Assembly: GCA_900552905.1 (NCBI GenBank)
Contig: USBR01000004.1
Location: 1-43,548 of the forward strand
Reading direction: 5' to 3'
From: an uncultured Succinatimonas sp.
GTDB lineage: Bacteria; Pseudomonadota; Gammaproteobacteria; Enterobacterales; Succinivibrionaceae
Length of the DNA: 43,548 bases
Shown here: positions 24,899 to 35,466 of the stretch, in pieces
Numbering within the stretch: the first letter of the stretch is position 1
Layout of the letters: each line of letters opens with the position of its first letter
Notes under the pieces: model-generated
Database searches by the model: none
Told to the model about the DNA's origin: nothing
What the model saw: the letters and a program-made list of their open reading frames with translations, nothing else
Made by a program: the position numbers and the translations under genes

Positions 24899-25285
24899 TT
24901 ACTTGCTCTCAGGAGCATCAGTGCTCTGAGTATTAACAGCCGGAACATCGCTGTTAACTACCGGTACATCGCTGTCAACCGGGGTTGCAGGAGTAACAGT
25001 CTCAGTCTGAGCGACGCCAGCGTCGATATTGCTAAAGTTGCTCTCAGTCTTGTGAGCTTCTTTCTGCATCCAGCCGATAAAGAGGCAGATACCAAAGAAG
25101 GCAACAATTAAAATCCAAGTAGATCTAGTTAAGAAGTTACCAGAACCTGCAGAACCGAAAACGGTGTTAGAAGCACCGGCACCAAAGGAGGCACCCATGC
25201 CTGCACCCTTACCCTGCTGCACTAAGATTAAGGCGACTACAGCAATGCAAACTAATAAGAAAATAACAATTGTAGCTTCGTACAT
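24899..25285 (-). CDS. secG: Protein translocase subunit SecG
   Basis: Inner-membrane component of the SecYEG channel. Seen: first membrane helix (ATIVIFLLVCIAVVALILV, residues 4-22), the conserved QQGKGAGMGASFG loop, then the second helix (TWILIVAFFGICLFIGWM) and a Val/Pro/Ser-rich tail. Length 128 aa, slightly longer than E. coli (110). It follows glmM by 77 bases, as in E. coli, and the gap holds a GCACGCTC/GAGTGTGC hairpin (about 25301-25326). The tRNA genes that follow secG in E. coli are absent. Confidence 0.93.
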   Translation of the reverse strand: MYEATIVIFLLVCIAVVALILVQQGKGAGMGASFGAGASNTVFGSAGSGNFLTRSTWILIVAFFGICLFIGWMQKEAHKTESNFSNIDAGVAQTETVTPATPVDSDVPVVNSDVPAVNTQSTDAPESK

Positions 25286-25362
25286 AATAAAACCCTAAAT
25301 ACGCACACTCGTACCCATCTGAGCGTGCATAATACCTTTTCACCACGCTTTTTTCAAGCGCT

Positions 25363-26703
25363 TTAGCCTTCTGACTGATGGATGATCACATCGGCAATGC
25401 GCTGTGCCTTCATATGGACATCATTGCGATCTGGACCTTCAACCATGACGCGGACTACAGGCTCGGTGCCCGACTTACGTAAGAGCACACGCCCTCTCTC
25501 GCCTAAAGCCTTCTTAACTTCAGCAACTTCATTTTGTACCTTAGAGTCATTGATATCAAAGCCCGCGGTGAGACGAACATTGATAAGCTCCTGCGGGAAC
25601 ATGAAGAGATCTGAGGATAATTCCTCGAGAGTCTTTTGCTGATGTAAGCAGGCCTTTAAGACCTGTAAAGCTGAGACAATACCGTCACCGGTAGTGGCAT
25701 AATCTAAGCAGATGATATGACCTGAGTTTTCACCACCTAAACGCCAGCCCTTATCTAATAAGCCTTCCATAACATAGCGATCACCGACACTAGTACGGAT
25801 AAAATCGATATTCTTACGCTTAAGCGCAAACTCAAAGCCTAAATTCGACATTAAAGTACCGACAACACCACCTACAAGCTTATGGCGCAACTGGCGATCA
25901 CAGGCGATGATATACATGAGATTATCACCGTCATGCATCTGACCGTGGCTATCGACCATGAGGACACGATCACCATCACCGTCAAAGGCGATACCGAGAT
26001 CGGCCTTAGTGGCTAAGACCATATTGACTAGAGATTGCGGGTGCGTAGAGCCTACGCCATCATTGATATTGATACCATTAGGTCTATCGCCAATCACAAT
26101 GACATTAGCGCCAAGCTCGCGGAACACGAGCGGAGCTACATGATAGGTGGCGCCATTAGCGCAATCAAGCACAATGGTAAGACCTTCTAAGCTTAAGTGT
26201 GAGGCAAAGGTACTCTTACAGAACTCAACATAACGGCCAGGAGCATCATCTTGACGATATGCTCGACCAAAAGCTGAAGGGGAAGCCATCTTCAGCTCAT
26301 CTGATTCTAAAGCCTGCTCGATGGCAAGCTCGACGTCATCAGGAAGCTTAGTACCTTCTTTTGAGAAGAACTTAATGCCATTATCATAATAAGGATTATG
26401 CGAGGCACTGATGACCACGCCTAAATCAGCACGGAAGGCACGAGTGAGATAGGACACCGCCGGGGTCGGCATCGGGCCTAACATTACCGGGCTAATACCA
26501 GAGGCGGAGAAACCAGCTTCTAAGGCTGCCTCTAACATATAGCCTGAAAGACGGGTATCCTTACCGATAATGACTCTACCACCATTTTCCTTAGCTAAAA
26601 CCTTGCCAGCGGCCATGCCTAAACGGATGGCAAATTCAGGAGTAATGGGGTATTGACCTACACGGCCACGGACACCGTCAGTACCAAAATATTTGCGTTG
26701 CAT
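25363..26703 (-). CDS. glmM: Phosphoglucosamine mutase
   Basis: Converts GlcN-6-P to GlcN-1-P for UDP-GlcNAc, the precursor of peptidoglycan and LPS. Seen: [13 protein letters not shown] at the start, the phospho-serine loop [15 protein letters not shown] near residue 100, the metal-binding DGDGDR loop near 240, and the C-terminal [14 protein letters not shown] phosphate-binding motif. The 446 aa length is standard. It lies 4 bases after folP. It draws on the same GlcN-6-P pool that NagB consumes. Confidence 0.96.
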   Translation of the reverse strand: MQRKYFGTDGVRGRVGQYPITPEFAIRLGMAAGKVLAKENGGRVIIGKDTRLSGYMLEAALEAGFSASGISPVMLGPMPTPAVSYLTRAFRADLGVVISASHNPYYDNGIKFFSKEGTKLPDDVELAIEQALESDELKMASPSAFGRAYRQDDAPGRYVEFCKSTFASHLSLEGLTIVLDCANGATYHVAPLVFRELGANVIVIGDRPNGININDGVGSTHPQSLVNMVLATKADLGIAFDGDGDRVLMVDSHGQMHDGDNLMYIIACDRQLRHKLVGGVVGTLMSNLGFEFALKRKNIDFIRTSVGDRYVMEGLLDKGWRLGGENSGHIICLDYATTGDGIVSALQVLKACLHQQKTLEELSSDLFMFPQELINVRLTAGFDINDSKVQNEVAEVKKALGERGRVLLRKSGTEPVVRVMVEGPDRNDVHMKAQRIADVIIHQSEG

Positions 26704-26707
26704 CTTT

Positions 26708-27568
26708 TTAATCTTCCTTACGACGTTTCAGGCGGTCGCGAACATTGCGGAAACGTCTGATAATTGCCTTTGAGAATTTAAAAGGCTTAGTAGTTGCTAA
26801 TAATAACTGCCAAGTACCTAAAGCTAAAGCCATATCGGCCACGCTTTCAGTGCGCAAAATCTGCACTGTACCCTTATCGGCACAGAAGAGCGCGAGAGTC
26901 TGCGCAATATTAGGATTGTCCTTGAGGAAGTCATCGTGAGATGACAGAGGACGCGGCATAGTAAAGCTAATGGGCACACCAAAGGTCTTTAGAGTATCTA
27001 AACGACCGATGAGCTTAAGCTGAGCTTTAACCGGAGCGCCCTTTCCTAAAAGCGGGTCGATCATCAGGAGTTTTCTTGACATGCCGGCATTGAGACAGGC
27101 ATCGATACGCTCAAATAAAAATTCAGAGACAGTGGCAATAGCATCATCACGCTCGCCGGAGCAGTCGATATTCTCATCAAACTGCAAGCATACCGGTACT
27201 TTAAGCTCTAAAGCCTTCTCCATCGCTCCCTCATGACGCAAAGCGTCAGAGGAGATAATGATGGAAGCACCAGCATCGACTACCGCCTGCATAGTCTCAG
27301 GATAGACTGTGCGGGCAGCAATCACCAAACGAGTCTTTTGAGCTAAAGCGGCAACGGCTTTAACAAGAAGCTCACGCTCAGCTAACTCCTCTACAACCTC
27401 ACCCTTAACTACAAGCTCTACAAATTCAGCACCTGAGGCATACATTGATTGAGCTTTTTTAATGAGCTCCTCAAGATCTAAAGTCTCCTCAAGGTTTAGA
27501 GCAAGAATGCCCATGACCTTGGTGATGCTGAGATCATAGTTGCGATCTCTGATTTTTAGTTTCATCAA
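26708..27568 (-). CDS. folP: Degenerate dihydropteroate synthase (FolP homologue)
   Basis: Occupies the folP position (ftsH-folP-glmM) and keeps the TIM-barrel frame of dihydropteroate synthase: VMGIL at 18-22, VPVCLQF at 124-130, and MIDP with Asp171. Yet almost every active-site motif is gone. After VMGIL the usual NVTPDSFSDGG is replaced by [11 protein letters not shown]; the D-x-GGESTRPG loop reads ELVVKGEVV (51-59); SVDT reads AART (84-87); the Asn-Asp of IIND is SS (106-107); GMSRK reads TMPRP (203-207); RVHD reads LRTES (238-242). The C-terminus is a basic tail with many Arg and Lys. It is an intact frame, so probably a repurposed or inactive homologue rather than a working enzyme. Confidence 0.75.
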   Translation of the reverse strand: MMKLKIRDRNYDLSITKVMGILALNLEETLDLEELIKKAQSMYASGAEFVELVVKGEVVEELAERELLVKAVAALAQKTRLVIAARTVYPETMQAVVDAGASIIISSDALRHEGAMEKALELKVPVCLQFDENIDCSGERDDAIATVSEFLFERIDACLNAGMSRKLLMIDPLLGKGAPVKAQLKLIGRLDTLKTFGVPISFTMPRPLSSHDDFLKDNPNIAQTLALFCADKGTVQILRTESVADMALALGTWQLLLATTKPFKFSKAIIRRFRNVRDRLKRRKED

Positions 27569-27591
27569 AAAACTCCTTTGCTTTGCTCTAG

Positions 27592-29562
27592 CTAATTGGA
27601 CTGACCCTTAGTGTCATCTGCAGTCTGAGGCGCATCGGGATTAGGCTTAGCCTTCTCGGGATTTGCCTTAGCCTCAGCAGTCTCGCTTTGAGACTTAGCA
27701 TTAGGGCCTTGACCATTAGTGTCGTTATTATTCTTAGCCGGATCATAATCGAAAGTCGGAGCTCTGACCGGGACGCGATTCATAAGATCGTCAATCTGCA
27801 AAGCATCGATAGTTTCGTATTTGAGCAAGGCATCCTTCATATTCTCAAGGATATCCTTATTCTCACTGAGGATCTTTTCGGCCTTGGCATAGCACTCATT
27901 GATGATGGTAGTAACTTCTTCATCAATAATCATGGCTGTTTTATCTGACATCGCCTGCATGGAAGAACCTTGGCTGCCTAAGTACATGGAAGCTTCATTG
28001 TCCTTCTCATAGAGCATCGGAGCTAAACGCTTGCTAAAGCCCCAACGCGTTACCATCTTGCGGGCAATCTCAGTGGCTCTCTCAATATCATTAGAAGCGC
28101 CAGTAGTTACAGCATCCTCACCGAACATGAGATTTTCGGCAATACGGCCAGCAAAGAGAGTAGAGATATTTGATAATAAATACTGCTTACTCTGAGAGTA
28201 GCGATCTTGCTCAGGTAAATACATAGTTACACCTAAAGCACGGCCACGCGGAATGATGGAGACCTTATAGACCGGATCGTGCTCAGGCATGAGACGACCG
28301 ACAATGGTATGACCGGCCTCATGATACGCAGTATTGATGCGCTCATGCTCAGTCATAGCCATACTACGTCTCTCAGCACCCATAAGAAGCTTATCCTTAG
28401 CCTCTTCAAATTCATGCATACTGACTACACGTAAATTCTTACGGGCGGCGGCTAAAGCGGCCTCATTTACAAGGTTTGCAAGCTCAGCACCAGAAAAGCC
28501 TGGCGTACCACGGGCTAAGACCGCAGGCTCTACATCCTTAGCTAAAGGTACCTTGCGCATATGGACCTTTAAAATCTGCTCACGACCGCGAACATCCGGA
28601 AGTCCTACCACTACCTGACGGTCAAAACGACCAGGACGCAACAGCGCCTGATCTAAGACATCAGGACGGTTAGTCGCGGCAATGACGATCACGGCCTCAA
28701 AGCCCTCAAAACCGTCCATCTCCACTAATAACTGATTGAGAGTCTGCTCACGCTCATCATGACCGCCACCAAGCCCTACACCACGCTTACGACCGACAGC
28801 GTCGATCTCATCGATGAAGATGATGCACGGCGCATTTTTCTTAGCGGTAGCGAACATATCACGGACACGGGAGGCACCGACACCGACGAACATCTCTACG
28901 AAGTCAGAACCTGAAATGGAGAAGAACGGTACCTTAGCTTCACCGGCAATGGCACGGGCTAAAAGGGTCTTACCGGTACCCGGAGGACCTACCATTAAAA
29001 CACCACGCGGAATGCGACCGCCGAGCTTTGAATACTTAGACGGATCTTTAAGGAAGTCTACAAGCTCAACTACATCCTCTTTTGCCTCATCGCAACCGGC
29101 AACATCGGCAAAGGTAGTCTTGATTTGATTTTCGCTTAGAAGCTTAGCCTTACTCTTACCAAATGACAGAGGATTGCCCTTAGAGCCACCCTGCATTTGA
29201 CGCATAAAGAAGATCCACACAGCAATTAACAGAATCATCGGGAACCAAGAGACAAAGATTGTCATCAAGGTGCTCCGCTCCTCAGGCTTAGTACCGGAGG
29301 CTCTGATATTGTGTGAAATTAAGCTGTCTAAAAGTTGCGGATCAGCTAAAGGCATGACGGTGACGAATTTCTCGCCATTGCGCTTTAAACCATTGATCAC
29401 ATAACCATCAAAGACAACTTCTTGGATCTGGTCAGACTGCACCTCACGTACAAAGGTGGTGTAATCCTCCGTACGTCCAGTGCTGTCACTGGAACTAAAG
29501 GACTCAAAGAGGGTCATCAAAATGACCGCTACCACGAGCCACAGGATCAGATTTTTAGTCAT
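27592..29562 (-). CDS. ftsH: ATP-dependent zinc metalloprotease FtsH
   Basis: Membrane-anchored AAA+ protease for quality control and regulated turnover. Seen: TM1 (about 5-20), periplasmic domain, TM2 (about 101-120), Walker A GPPGTGKT at 192-199, Walker B IIFIDEID near 247-254, AAA second region ATNRPD, and the zinc site HEAGH at 414-418. The C-terminal tail from about 610 is Asn/Pro/Lys/Ala-rich. Length 656 aa is usual. Its start overlaps the rlmE stop by 4 bases (ATGA type coupling). Confidence 0.97.
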   Translation of the reverse strand: MTKNLILWLVVAVILMTLFESFSSSDSTGRTEDYTTFVREVQSDQIQEVVFDGYVINGLKRNGEKFVTVMPLADPQLLDSLISHNIRASGTKPEERSTLMTIFVSWFPMILLIAVWIFFMRQMQGGSKGNPLSFGKSKAKLLSENQIKTTFADVAGCDEAKEDVVELVDFLKDPSKYSKLGGRIPRGVLMVGPPGTGKTLLARAIAGEAKVPFFSISGSDFVEMFVGVGASRVRDMFATAKKNAPCIIFIDEIDAVGRKRGVGLGGGHDEREQTLNQLLVEMDGFEGFEAVIVIAATNRPDVLDQALLRPGRFDRQVVVGLPDVRGREQILKVHMRKVPLAKDVEPAVLARGTPGFSGAELANLVNEAALAAARKNLRVVSMHEFEEAKDKLLMGAERRSMAMTEHERINTAYHEAGHTIVGRLMPEHDPVYKVSIIPRGRALGVTMYLPEQDRYSQSKQYLLSNISTLFAGRIAENLMFGEDAVTTGASNDIERATEIARKMVTRWGFSKRLAPMLYEKDNEASMYLGSQGSSMQAMSDKTAMIIDEEVTTIINECYAKAEKILSENKDILENMKDALLKYETIDALQIDDLMNRVPVRAPTFDYDPAKNNNDTNGQGPNAKSQSETAEAKANPEKAKPNPDAPQTADDTKGQSN

Positions 29563-30266
29563 ACTTCCCCTTGTTGATTATCCGGATCTTGATCCGGTGT
29601 TTCTGCAAATTCTGTTGCCGGACTTACGCCATTGAGCGGATGTCCCTTAAATCCGGTAGCCACCATATAGACCTCACGGGAGCGATCGCGGGAGGCATCA
29701 GGCTTACGCACACGTACTTCTTTAAAGTCCTGACGTAATTCTTTGAGGTATTCCTGAGAACCTACGCCTTGGAAAACCTTAACGACAAAAGTGCCACCAA
29801 TACGTAAGACGCGTCGAGCCATATCTAAGGCTAGCTCAGATAAGAGCATCGCCCGGGGCTGATCGATGGCGACATTGCCGGACATATTAGGAGCCATATC
29901 TGAAAGCACGACATGAGCACCAACACCAATCATAGAATAGAGCTTACAGAATACTTCATCCTCACGGAAATCACCCTGCAAGAACTCTACACCGCGAATG
30001 GAGCGCATCGGCAAAATATCACAGGCGATGACATGACCGTCCTCACCTATGCATTTAATGGCAAATTCTGACCAACCGCCCGGAGCGGCACCTAAATCGA
30101 CCACAATATTACCAGGACGAATAAGACGGTCGCGCTTTTGTAACTCTTCGAGTTTAAAGGCAGCACGCGAGCGCAAGCCGAGCTTATGTGCCTGTTTTAC
30201 ATATTGATCTGAAAAATGTTCTTGAAGCCAACGAGTCTGGCTGGCTGTTCTTTTTTTAGCTGGCAA
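29559..30266 (-). CDS. rlmE: 23S rRNA (uridine-2'-O-)-methyltransferase RlmE
   Basis: RrmJ/FtsJ methylates U2552 of 23S rRNA using SAM. Seen: [30 protein letters not shown] at the start with the catalytic Lys, [15 protein letters not shown] loop near 48-59, SDMAPNMSG with the catalytic Asp, and FVVKVFQG with the second Lys. The C-terminal 20 residues are extra. The start codon is TTG: the frame has no better in-frame ATG and KKRTAS aligns with the normal family start. First gene before ftsH, a conserved pair. Confidence 0.93.
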   Translation of the reverse strand: MPAKKRTASQTRWLQEHFSDQYVKQAHKLGLRSRAAFKLEELQKRDRLIRPGNIVVDLGAAPGGWSEFAIKCIGEDGHVIACDILPMRSIRGVEFLQGDFREDEVFCKLYSMIGVGAHVVLSDMAPNMSGNVAIDQPRAMLLSELALDMARRVLRIGGTFVVKVFQGVGSQEYLKELRQDFKEVRVRKPDASRDRSREVYMVATGFKGHPLNGVSPATEFAETPDQDPDNQQGEV

Positions 30267-30396
30267 AAGCTTGATCCCATTTATAAAGATTTAAAAAAAT
30301 TCTGAGATATTATACAATTTACAGACATCAAATAATAAGTGCATTTCGCTATTTAGCGTAATCAACTTACAATAAATTATCAATCGTAGGTCAAGT

Positions 30397-30687
30397 ATGT
30401 CTTTAAATTCAAAACAACGTCAGTTTCTTAAGGCTCAGGCTCATACCTTAAAGCCGGTAGTCATGTTAGGCTCTGAAGGTTTAACTGAGGCTGTATTAAA
30501 GGAGCTTGATAGCTCTATTGAATATCATGAGTTAGTTAAGGTTAAACTTAACTCAGGTGACGATCGTAAAGAGCAGGCTGAGGCTTGTGCTCAGGCCGTT
30601 AAGGCAGAGGTCGTATCAGTGGTAGGTCGTGTAGCTGTTTTATTCAGACAGCGTCCGGACGACAGCCGCTTCATCCTCCCTCGCTAA
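30397..30687 (+). CDS. yhbY: Ribosome-associated RNA-binding protein YhbY
   Basis: CRM-domain protein that associates with pre-50S ribosomes. Seen: LNSKQRQFLKAQAHTLKPVV, MLGSEGLTEAVLKELDSSIEYHELVKVKL, and the C-terminal VVGRVAVLFRQ, all typical. Length 96 aa as in E. coli. It is divergent from rlmE-ftsH, the conserved arrangement, with about 130 bases between. TAGGT lies 8 bases before the ATG. Confidence 0.94.
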   Translation: MSLNSKQRQFLKAQAHTLKPVVMLGSEGLTEAVLKELDSSIEYHELVKVKLNSGDDRKEQAEACAQAVKAEVVSVVGRVAVLFRQRPDDSRFILPR

Positions 30688-30695
30688 AGCTTTAA

Positions 30696-30727
30696 AAGAC
30701 TAGGCCCTTCTATGAGGGCTAGGTCTT
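30696..30727 (+). terminator. Imperfect terminator after yhbY
   Basis: AAGACTAGGCCC and GGGCTAGGTCTT pair with one mismatch and wobble pairs around an 8-base loop, 8 bases after yhbY; only a short T-run follows. Confidence 0.5.
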
Positions 30728-30737
30728 TAGGCCTTAG

Positions 30738-30768
30738 ACAAAAATCCCCCACTTTTTTAAGTGAGGGA
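30738..30768 (-). terminator. Intrinsic terminator after greA
   Basis: On the - strand TCCCTCACTT pairs with AAGTGGGGGA (one G-U), followed by five T at 30744-30740, 8 bases after the greA stop. Confidence 0.8.
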
Positions 30769-30775
30769 TAATGTT

Positions 30776-31258
30776 TTAGATATATTCGACCTTGTCGATT
30801 TCGTAGGTAACAGTACCGCGCGGAATACGGATCTCGATCTCATCACCTTCGTACTTACCTAATAAACCCTTAGCGATCGGGGTCATATAGGAGATAAGGT
30901 TAGCATCGATATCAGCCTCATCCTCACCTACAATCTTATAGGTAATTTCCTTATCGGTATCAACATCAACTAAGGTCACAGTAGCACCGAAGATAACCTT
31001 AGGAGTGCCGGCAGTCTTAAGCTTAGTCACATCGATAACATTAGCTGAAGCTAAACGGCCTTCGATATCCTTAATGCGAGCCTCGCACATGCCCTGCTCT
31101 TCCTTAGCGGCATCATATTCAGCGTTTTCGCTTAAATCACCGTGGCTACGAGCCTCAGCAATAGCGGCGACAATACGCGGACGCTCAACAGTCTTTAATC
31201 TTTGTAATTCTTTACGCAGCAATTCCTCGCCGCGCGGAGTCATAGGAGTCTGATCCAT
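30776..31258 (-). CDS. greA: Transcription elongation factor GreA
   Basis: Rescues backtracked RNA polymerase by stimulating transcript cleavage. Seen: [18 protein letters not shown] at the N-terminus, the coiled-coil tip with [16 protein letters not shown] carrying the acidic residues, and the C-terminal FKBP-like domain with [14 protein letters not shown] sequence ([18 protein letters not shown]). Length 160 aa is normal. It is monocistronic here, between the dnaJ terminator and its own terminator. Confidence 0.96.
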   Translation of the reverse strand: MDQTPMTPRGEELLRKELQRLKTVERPRIVAAIAEARSHGDLSENAEYDAAKEEQGMCEARIKDIEGRLASANVIDVTKLKTAGTPKVIFGATVTLVDVDTDKEITYKIVGEDEADIDANLISYMTPIAKGLLGKYEGDEIEIRIPRGTVTYEIDKVEYI

Positions 31259-31315
31259 AATTGTTTGCTCTTAATATCCACTAAGGGTAGTTAAAATTTT
31301 CTTACTATAAATAAA

Positions 31316-31345
31316 GAAAAACGCCTAACTCTAAGATTAGGCGCT
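31316..31345 (-). terminator. Intrinsic terminator after dnaJ
   Basis: On the - strand CGCCTAA/TTAGGCG (31343-31337 with 31328-31322) is followed by TTTTTC. It closes the grpE-dnaK-dnaJ unit. Confidence 0.8.
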
Positions 31346-31392
31346 TTATAGCTTTACTTTACACGCTAAAGCCTAAAGTTTCAAGATGCGCT

Positions 31393-32538
31393 TTAGCCCT
31401 TAAGATCGGTAAAGAACTGCTTGATGCTGCCTAAGAAATCGTCAGCCTTAGGCTTATGCTTAGAGCCACTTTGATCCTCATTTAAAGAGGCCTCAAAGGC
31501 TAATAAGAGTTCTTTTTGCTTTGAAGTCAAATTAACCGGAGTCTCGATAATCAACTTCACATAGAGATTGCCCTTATCGGAAGAATGTACAGAACGTACA
31601 CCCTGTCCCTTAAGGCGCATCATAGTGCCGCTTTGAGTCTCAGGCTTAACGCTTATCTTAACCTTGCCATCTAAAGTCGGAACTTCAATCTCTCCACCTA
31701 AAGCGGCGGTAGCGAAGCTAATGGGTACCTCACAGAGCAGATCATCGCCATCACGGGTGAAAATCTTATGCTCTTTAACCTCGATGAGTACATAGAGATC
31801 GCCTGCCGGAGCACCATTGAGACCAGCCTCACCTTCACCATGCAATCTAATGCTATCGCCATTATCTACACCAGAGGGAATGTCGACGGTAATGGTGCGG
31901 GTATCTTGTACACGGCCTTGACCACTGCAATCTGGGCACGGATTAGTAATGACACGGCCTGTACCACCACAGTGCGGGCAGGGTTGCTGAAACTGCATGA
32001 AGCCCTGACGCACAAAGACGCTACCTTGACCATGGCAATGCGGGCAAGTCTCGGCATGACCGCCGTTGCGAGTACCGCTACCACCGCAGGTCTTGCACTT
32101 AACTAAGGTCTTAAGCTTAATCTGCTTCTTAACACCCTTTACCGCTTCCTCTAAGGTCAGGCTAATGCGTACGCGCATATCCCGACCTGGAACCACACGC
32201 GGACCTTGCTGACGGCCACGGCCGCCACCGAAGATATCGCCGAAAATATCGCCGAAGATATCACCAAAATCGCCTTGACCGCCGAAGGGATTAGCTCCAC
32301 CGGCTTGTCCTCCGTTCATACCCTCAAAACCGAACTGATCATAAGCGGCACGCTTTTGAGGATCGGACAGAACCTGATAGGCTTCGTTGATTTCTTGGAA
32401 TTTCTTCTCCGCATCCGGCTCGTGGTTGCGGTCCGGATGATATTTAATCGCCAGACGCTTGAAGGCTCTTTTGATGGTAGCGTCGTCAGCATCCTTGCTT
32501 ACGCCGAGCACTTCATAATAATCACGTTTTGCTGCCAT
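31393..32538 (-). CDS. dnaJ: Chaperone DnaJ
   Basis: Hsp40 co-chaperone that delivers substrates to DnaK and stimulates its ATPase. Seen: J domain with the HPD motif (KYHPDRNHEP, near residue 33), Gly/Phe region (about 75-115), four CxxCxGxG zinc repeats (CKTCGGSG, CPHCHGQG, CPHCGGTG, CPDCSGQG; about 148-210) and the C-terminal substrate domain. Length 381 aa is standard. It follows dnaK by 96 bases that contain a terminator-like hairpin. Confidence 0.97.
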   Translation of the reverse strand: MAAKRDYYEVLGVSKDADDATIKRAFKRLAIKYHPDRNHEPDAEKKFQEINEAYQVLSDPQKRAAYDQFGFEGMNGGQAGGANPFGGQGDFGDIFGDIFGDIFGGGRGRQQGPRVVPGRDMRVRISLTLEEAVKGVKKQIKLKTLVKCKTCGGSGTRNGGHAETCPHCHGQGSVFVRQGFMQFQQPCPHCGGTGRVITNPCPDCSGQGRVQDTRTITVDIPSGVDNGDSIRLHGEGEAGLNGAPAGDLYVLIEVKEHKIFTRDGDDLLCEVPISFATAALGGEIEVPTLDGKVKISVKPETQSGTMMRLKGQGVRSVHSSDKGNLYVKLIIETPVNLTSKQKELLLAFEASLNEDQSGSKHKPKADDFLGSIKQFFTDLKG

Positions 32539-32560
32539 AAATTCCTCGTCTTTGACAACA

Positions 32561-32595
32561 CAAAAGGCAGGTGAGGATACAAACCCCCACCTACC
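32561..32595 (-). terminator. Hairpin between dnaK and dnaJ
   Basis: On the - strand GGTAGGTG (32595-32588) pairs with CACCTGCC (32573-32566, one G-U) around a 14-base loop, followed by TTTTG. It is probably a partial terminator that keeps DnaJ below DnaK. Confidence 0.5.
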
Positions 32596-32634
32596 TATTT
32601 ATTATTTAGCTATATCAAGTTTTAGAATCGAAGT

Positions 32635-34563
32635 TTACTTCTTGTCGTCGTGAACTTCTTCAAACTCGGCATCAACTACATTGTCATCCTTCTTCTGAGA
32701 GGAGGACTGCTGATTGCTCTGCTGCTGAGTGTTCTGCTGAGCCTGGGCCTGAGCCTGTGCAGTCTGCATGAGGCTCTGAGCGGACTCTAAAACAGCCTTC
32801 TCGCAAGCTTCGATCTTATCCTTGTCATCACCACGGATTGCCATCTCTAAATCATTTAAAGACTTATTGATGGTGGTCTTAGCATCGGCCGGAACCTTAT
32901 CGCCTAAATCGTTGAGCTGCTTGCGAATAGCGTGAGCAGTAGCATCAGCACGGTTACGAGCTGCGGCTAATTCCTCAAACTTCTTATCCTCAGCCTGATG
33001 AGCCTCAGCCTCACGGACCATGCGCTGAATATCCTCATCAGATAAGCCAGAAGAAGACTGAATGGTGATCTTCTGCTCTTTACCGGTGTTCTTATCCTTA
33101 GCAGAAACGTGGATTAAACCGTCAGCGTCAATATCGAAGGTAACCTCAATCTGCGGAATGCCACGCGGAGCTGGGGAAATACCCTCTAAGTTGAACTGAC
33201 CTAAGGACTTGTTGTCAGAAGCACGCTTACGCTCACCCTGCAGTACGTGAATGGTAACTGCCGGCTGATTGTCCTCAGCGGTGGAGAATACCTGAGACTT
33301 CTTAGTCGGGATAGTGGTGTTCTTCTCGATAAGGGTAGTCATTACGCCACCTAAGGTCTCAATACCTAAGGATAACGGAGTAACGTCGAGTAATAAAACG
33401 TCCTTCTTCTCACCGGTTAAAACACCGCCCTGAATGGCAGCACCCATAGCTACAGCCTCATCCGGGTTAACATCCTTACGCGGCTCCTTACCGAAGAAGT
33501 CAGCGACGAGCTTCTGTACCATCGGCATACGAGACTGACCACCAACTAAGATGACATCGTCAACATCAGAGGCAGAGAGACCGGCATCCTTTAAAGCGGT
33601 TCTGACCGGATCTAAGGTCTTTTGCACTAAGTCTTCAACTAAGGACTCGAGCTTAGCACGAGTGATCTTGATGTTTAAGTGCTTAGGACCGGTAGCGTCA
33701 GCGGTGATGTAAGGTAAGTTGACATCAGTCTGCTGAGAAGAAGATAACTCGCACTTAGCCTTTTCAGCTGCTTCCTTTAAACGCTGCAGAGCTAACTGAT
33801 CCTGACGGAGATCAACACCTGAGGTGGACTTGAACTCATCGATGAGGTAATTCATGATGCGGTTATCAAAGTCCTCACCACCTAAGTGGGTATCACCGTT
33901 AGTGGATAAAACCTCAAAGGTCTTCTCGCCATCAACTTCATCGATATCGATGATGGAGATATCGAAAGTACCACCACCTAAGTCGTAAACAGCAATCTTC
34001 TGCTCGCCCTTAGCTTTATCCTCACCATAAGCGATGGAAGCTGCGGTAGGCTCATTGATGATACGCTTTACATCTAAACCAGCGATACGGCCAGCATCCT
34101 TAGTAGCCTGACGCTGAGAATCGTTGAAGTAAGCCGGGCAGGTAATAACAGCCTCGGTAACCTCTTCACCTAAGATGTCCTCAGCAGTCTTCTTCATCTT
34201 CTTTAAGACTTCAGCGGAAATCTGCGGCGGGGCTAAACGCTTGTCGCGGGCCTCAACCCAAGCATCACCGTTGTCAGCACGGACAATCTTAAACGGCATG
34301 ATAGAAAGATCACGCTGAACCTCGGCATCCTCATAACGACGGCCGATTAAACGCTTAATAGCAAATAAGGTGTTCTTAGGGTTAGTAACAGCCTGACGCT
34401 TAGCAGCATCACCGACTAAGATCTCGCCGTCTTCAGCATAAGCGACGATAGACGGAGTAGTACGACGACCCTCAGAGTTCTCTAAAACACGAACCTTGTC
34501 ACCATCTAAAACAGCAACACATGAATTGGTAGTACCAAGATCGATACCAATAATCTTACCCAT
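32635..34563 (-). CDS. dnaK: Chaperone DnaK (Hsp70)
   Basis: ATP-driven folding chaperone. Seen: [15 protein letters not shown] phosphate-1 loop at the start, [14 protein letters not shown] near 195, the second phosphate loop [10 protein letters not shown] near 340, linker [15 protein letters not shown] near 389, substrate-binding domain, and a Gln-rich tail ending [10 protein letters not shown], matching the EEV-DKK end of proteobacterial DnaK. Length 642 aa. Middle gene of grpE-dnaK-dnaJ. AGAGGA lies 10 bases before the ATG; two hairpins lie in the grpE-dnaK gap (34564-34665). Confidence 0.97.
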   Translation of the reverse strand: MGKIIGIDLGTTNSCVAVLDGDKVRVLENSEGRRTTPSIVAYAEDGEILVGDAAKRQAVTNPKNTLFAIKRLIGRRYEDAEVQRDLSIMPFKIVRADNGDAWVEARDKRLAPPQISAEVLKKMKKTAEDILGEEVTEAVITCPAYFNDSQRQATKDAGRIAGLDVKRIINEPTAASIAYGEDKAKGEQKIAVYDLGGGTFDISIIDIDEVDGEKTFEVLSTNGDTHLGGEDFDNRIMNYLIDEFKSTSGVDLRQDQLALQRLKEAAEKAKCELSSSQQTDVNLPYITADATGPKHLNIKITRAKLESLVEDLVQKTLDPVRTALKDAGLSASDVDDVILVGGQSRMPMVQKLVADFFGKEPRKDVNPDEAVAMGAAIQGGVLTGEKKDVLLLDVTPLSLGIETLGGVMTTLIEKNTTIPTKKSQVFSTAEDNQPAVTIHVLQGERKRASDNKSLGQFNLEGISPAPRGIPQIEVTFDIDADGLIHVSAKDKNTGKEQKITIQSSSGLSDEDIQRMVREAEAHQAEDKKFEELAAARNRADATAHAIRKQLNDLGDKVPADAKTTINKSLNDLEMAIRGDDKDKIEACEKAVLESAQSLMQTAQAQAQAQQNTQQQSNQQSSSQKKDDNVVDAEFEEVHDDKK

Positions 34564-34665
34564 TTTGTTTTTTCCTCTAAATTTTGCTGGCCTCAGGCTT
34601 TCAGGCCCTGAGCCTTAATTCTGTTTCTGACTAACCACATATGGTCAGCTTTTTAAATTTCAAGA

Positions 34666-35391
34666 CTAAAACTCAACTTTTGTCTTTTTGCTTTCTAAAG
34701 CCTCTTCCTTAGCTTCAGCTTTGACTTCTTCTGGCTTAGGGCCAGGACCTGCAGAAACCATGACCATAGCCGGACGCACGACACGACCGTTGAGTAAATA
34801 ACCCTTTTGCATTACCTCTAAAACACCGTTCTTTACGACCTTGTCAGACGGCACCATAGTGATAGCATTATGGAAGTTTGGATCAAAAATCTGTCCCTGA
34901 GGATCGATAACCTCAACACCAAAAGGTTTCATTTCCTTTAAGAATAAGGTTAAAGTATTCTCTACGCCCTCGAGCATAGCCTTGCAGGCCTCATCATCAG
35001 AATTAGCATGAGTGATAGCAAGCTCTAAAGCATCAACTACCGGCAGTAAGGCCTTAGCGAATTTCTCAATGCCAAACTTTCTCTCACGCTCCACATCAGC
35101 CTCAGCACGCTTACGCTGATTATCAGCATCAGCAATAGCTCTAACCATCTTTTCAAGATTAGCCTTTGCGGAAGCCTCAACCTGCTCTAAATGAGCCTTT
35201 AAAGCTGCATTTTCAGCTTGAAGCTCAGAGAGCGCGTCGACCTCAGTTTTAGCCTCAGAGGTAGTCTCTTGCTGAGCTTTTTCCTCAGTCTCAACCTCGG
35301 GGTTTTCCACCTTCTCTGCAGTGGCGATATTTTCTTGCTTTACTTCATCTGAAGTCTGTTTGATTTCGTTTTCCTGAGTCTGCATTTCCAT
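34666..35391 (-). CDS. grpE: Nucleotide exchange factor GrpE
   Basis: Releases ADP from DnaK and acts as a thermosensor. Seen: an acidic disordered N-terminus (about 1-50), a long coiled-coil helix (LSELQAENAALKAHLEQ and on), then the conserved head with KFAKALLPVVDALELA, FDPNFHNAI and the C-terminal GYLLNGRVVRPAMVMVS. Length 241 aa, longer than E. coli (197) because of extra acidic residues at the start and a charged tail. In E. coli grpE is separate from dnaK; here it leads the operon. Confidence 0.95.
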   Translation of the reverse strand: MEMQTQENEIKQTSDEVKQENIATAEKVENPEVETEEKAQQETTSEAKTEVDALSELQAENAALKAHLEQVEASAKANLEKMVRAIADADNQRKRAEADVERERKFGIEKFAKALLPVVDALELAITHANSDDEACKAMLEGVENTLTLFLKEMKPFGVEVIDPQGQIFDPNFHNAITMVPSDKVVKNGVLEVMQKGYLLNGRVVRPAMVMVSAGPGPKPEEVKAEAKEEALESKKTKVEF

Positions 35392-35438
35392 AACTCTTAA
35401 AAAAATGTGAATCGGTGCATTATCAATGCGTAAATCTA

Positions 35439-35466
35439 AAATGGGGCTAAAAAAGTTCTTTTCAAG
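35439..35466 (-). promoter_or_regulatory. Sigma-32 (RpoH) heat-shock promoter of grpE-dnaK-dnaJ
   Basis: On the - strand CTTGAA (35461-35466), a 14-bp spacer and CCCCATTT (35439-35446). This is essentially the RpoH consensus and lies 47 bases before the grpE start. Confidence 0.85.

Noticed and set aside
31768..32574. Two + strand frames over dnaJ
   Set aside because: They are antisense shadows of the cysteine/glycine-rich zinc region and J domain of dnaJ.
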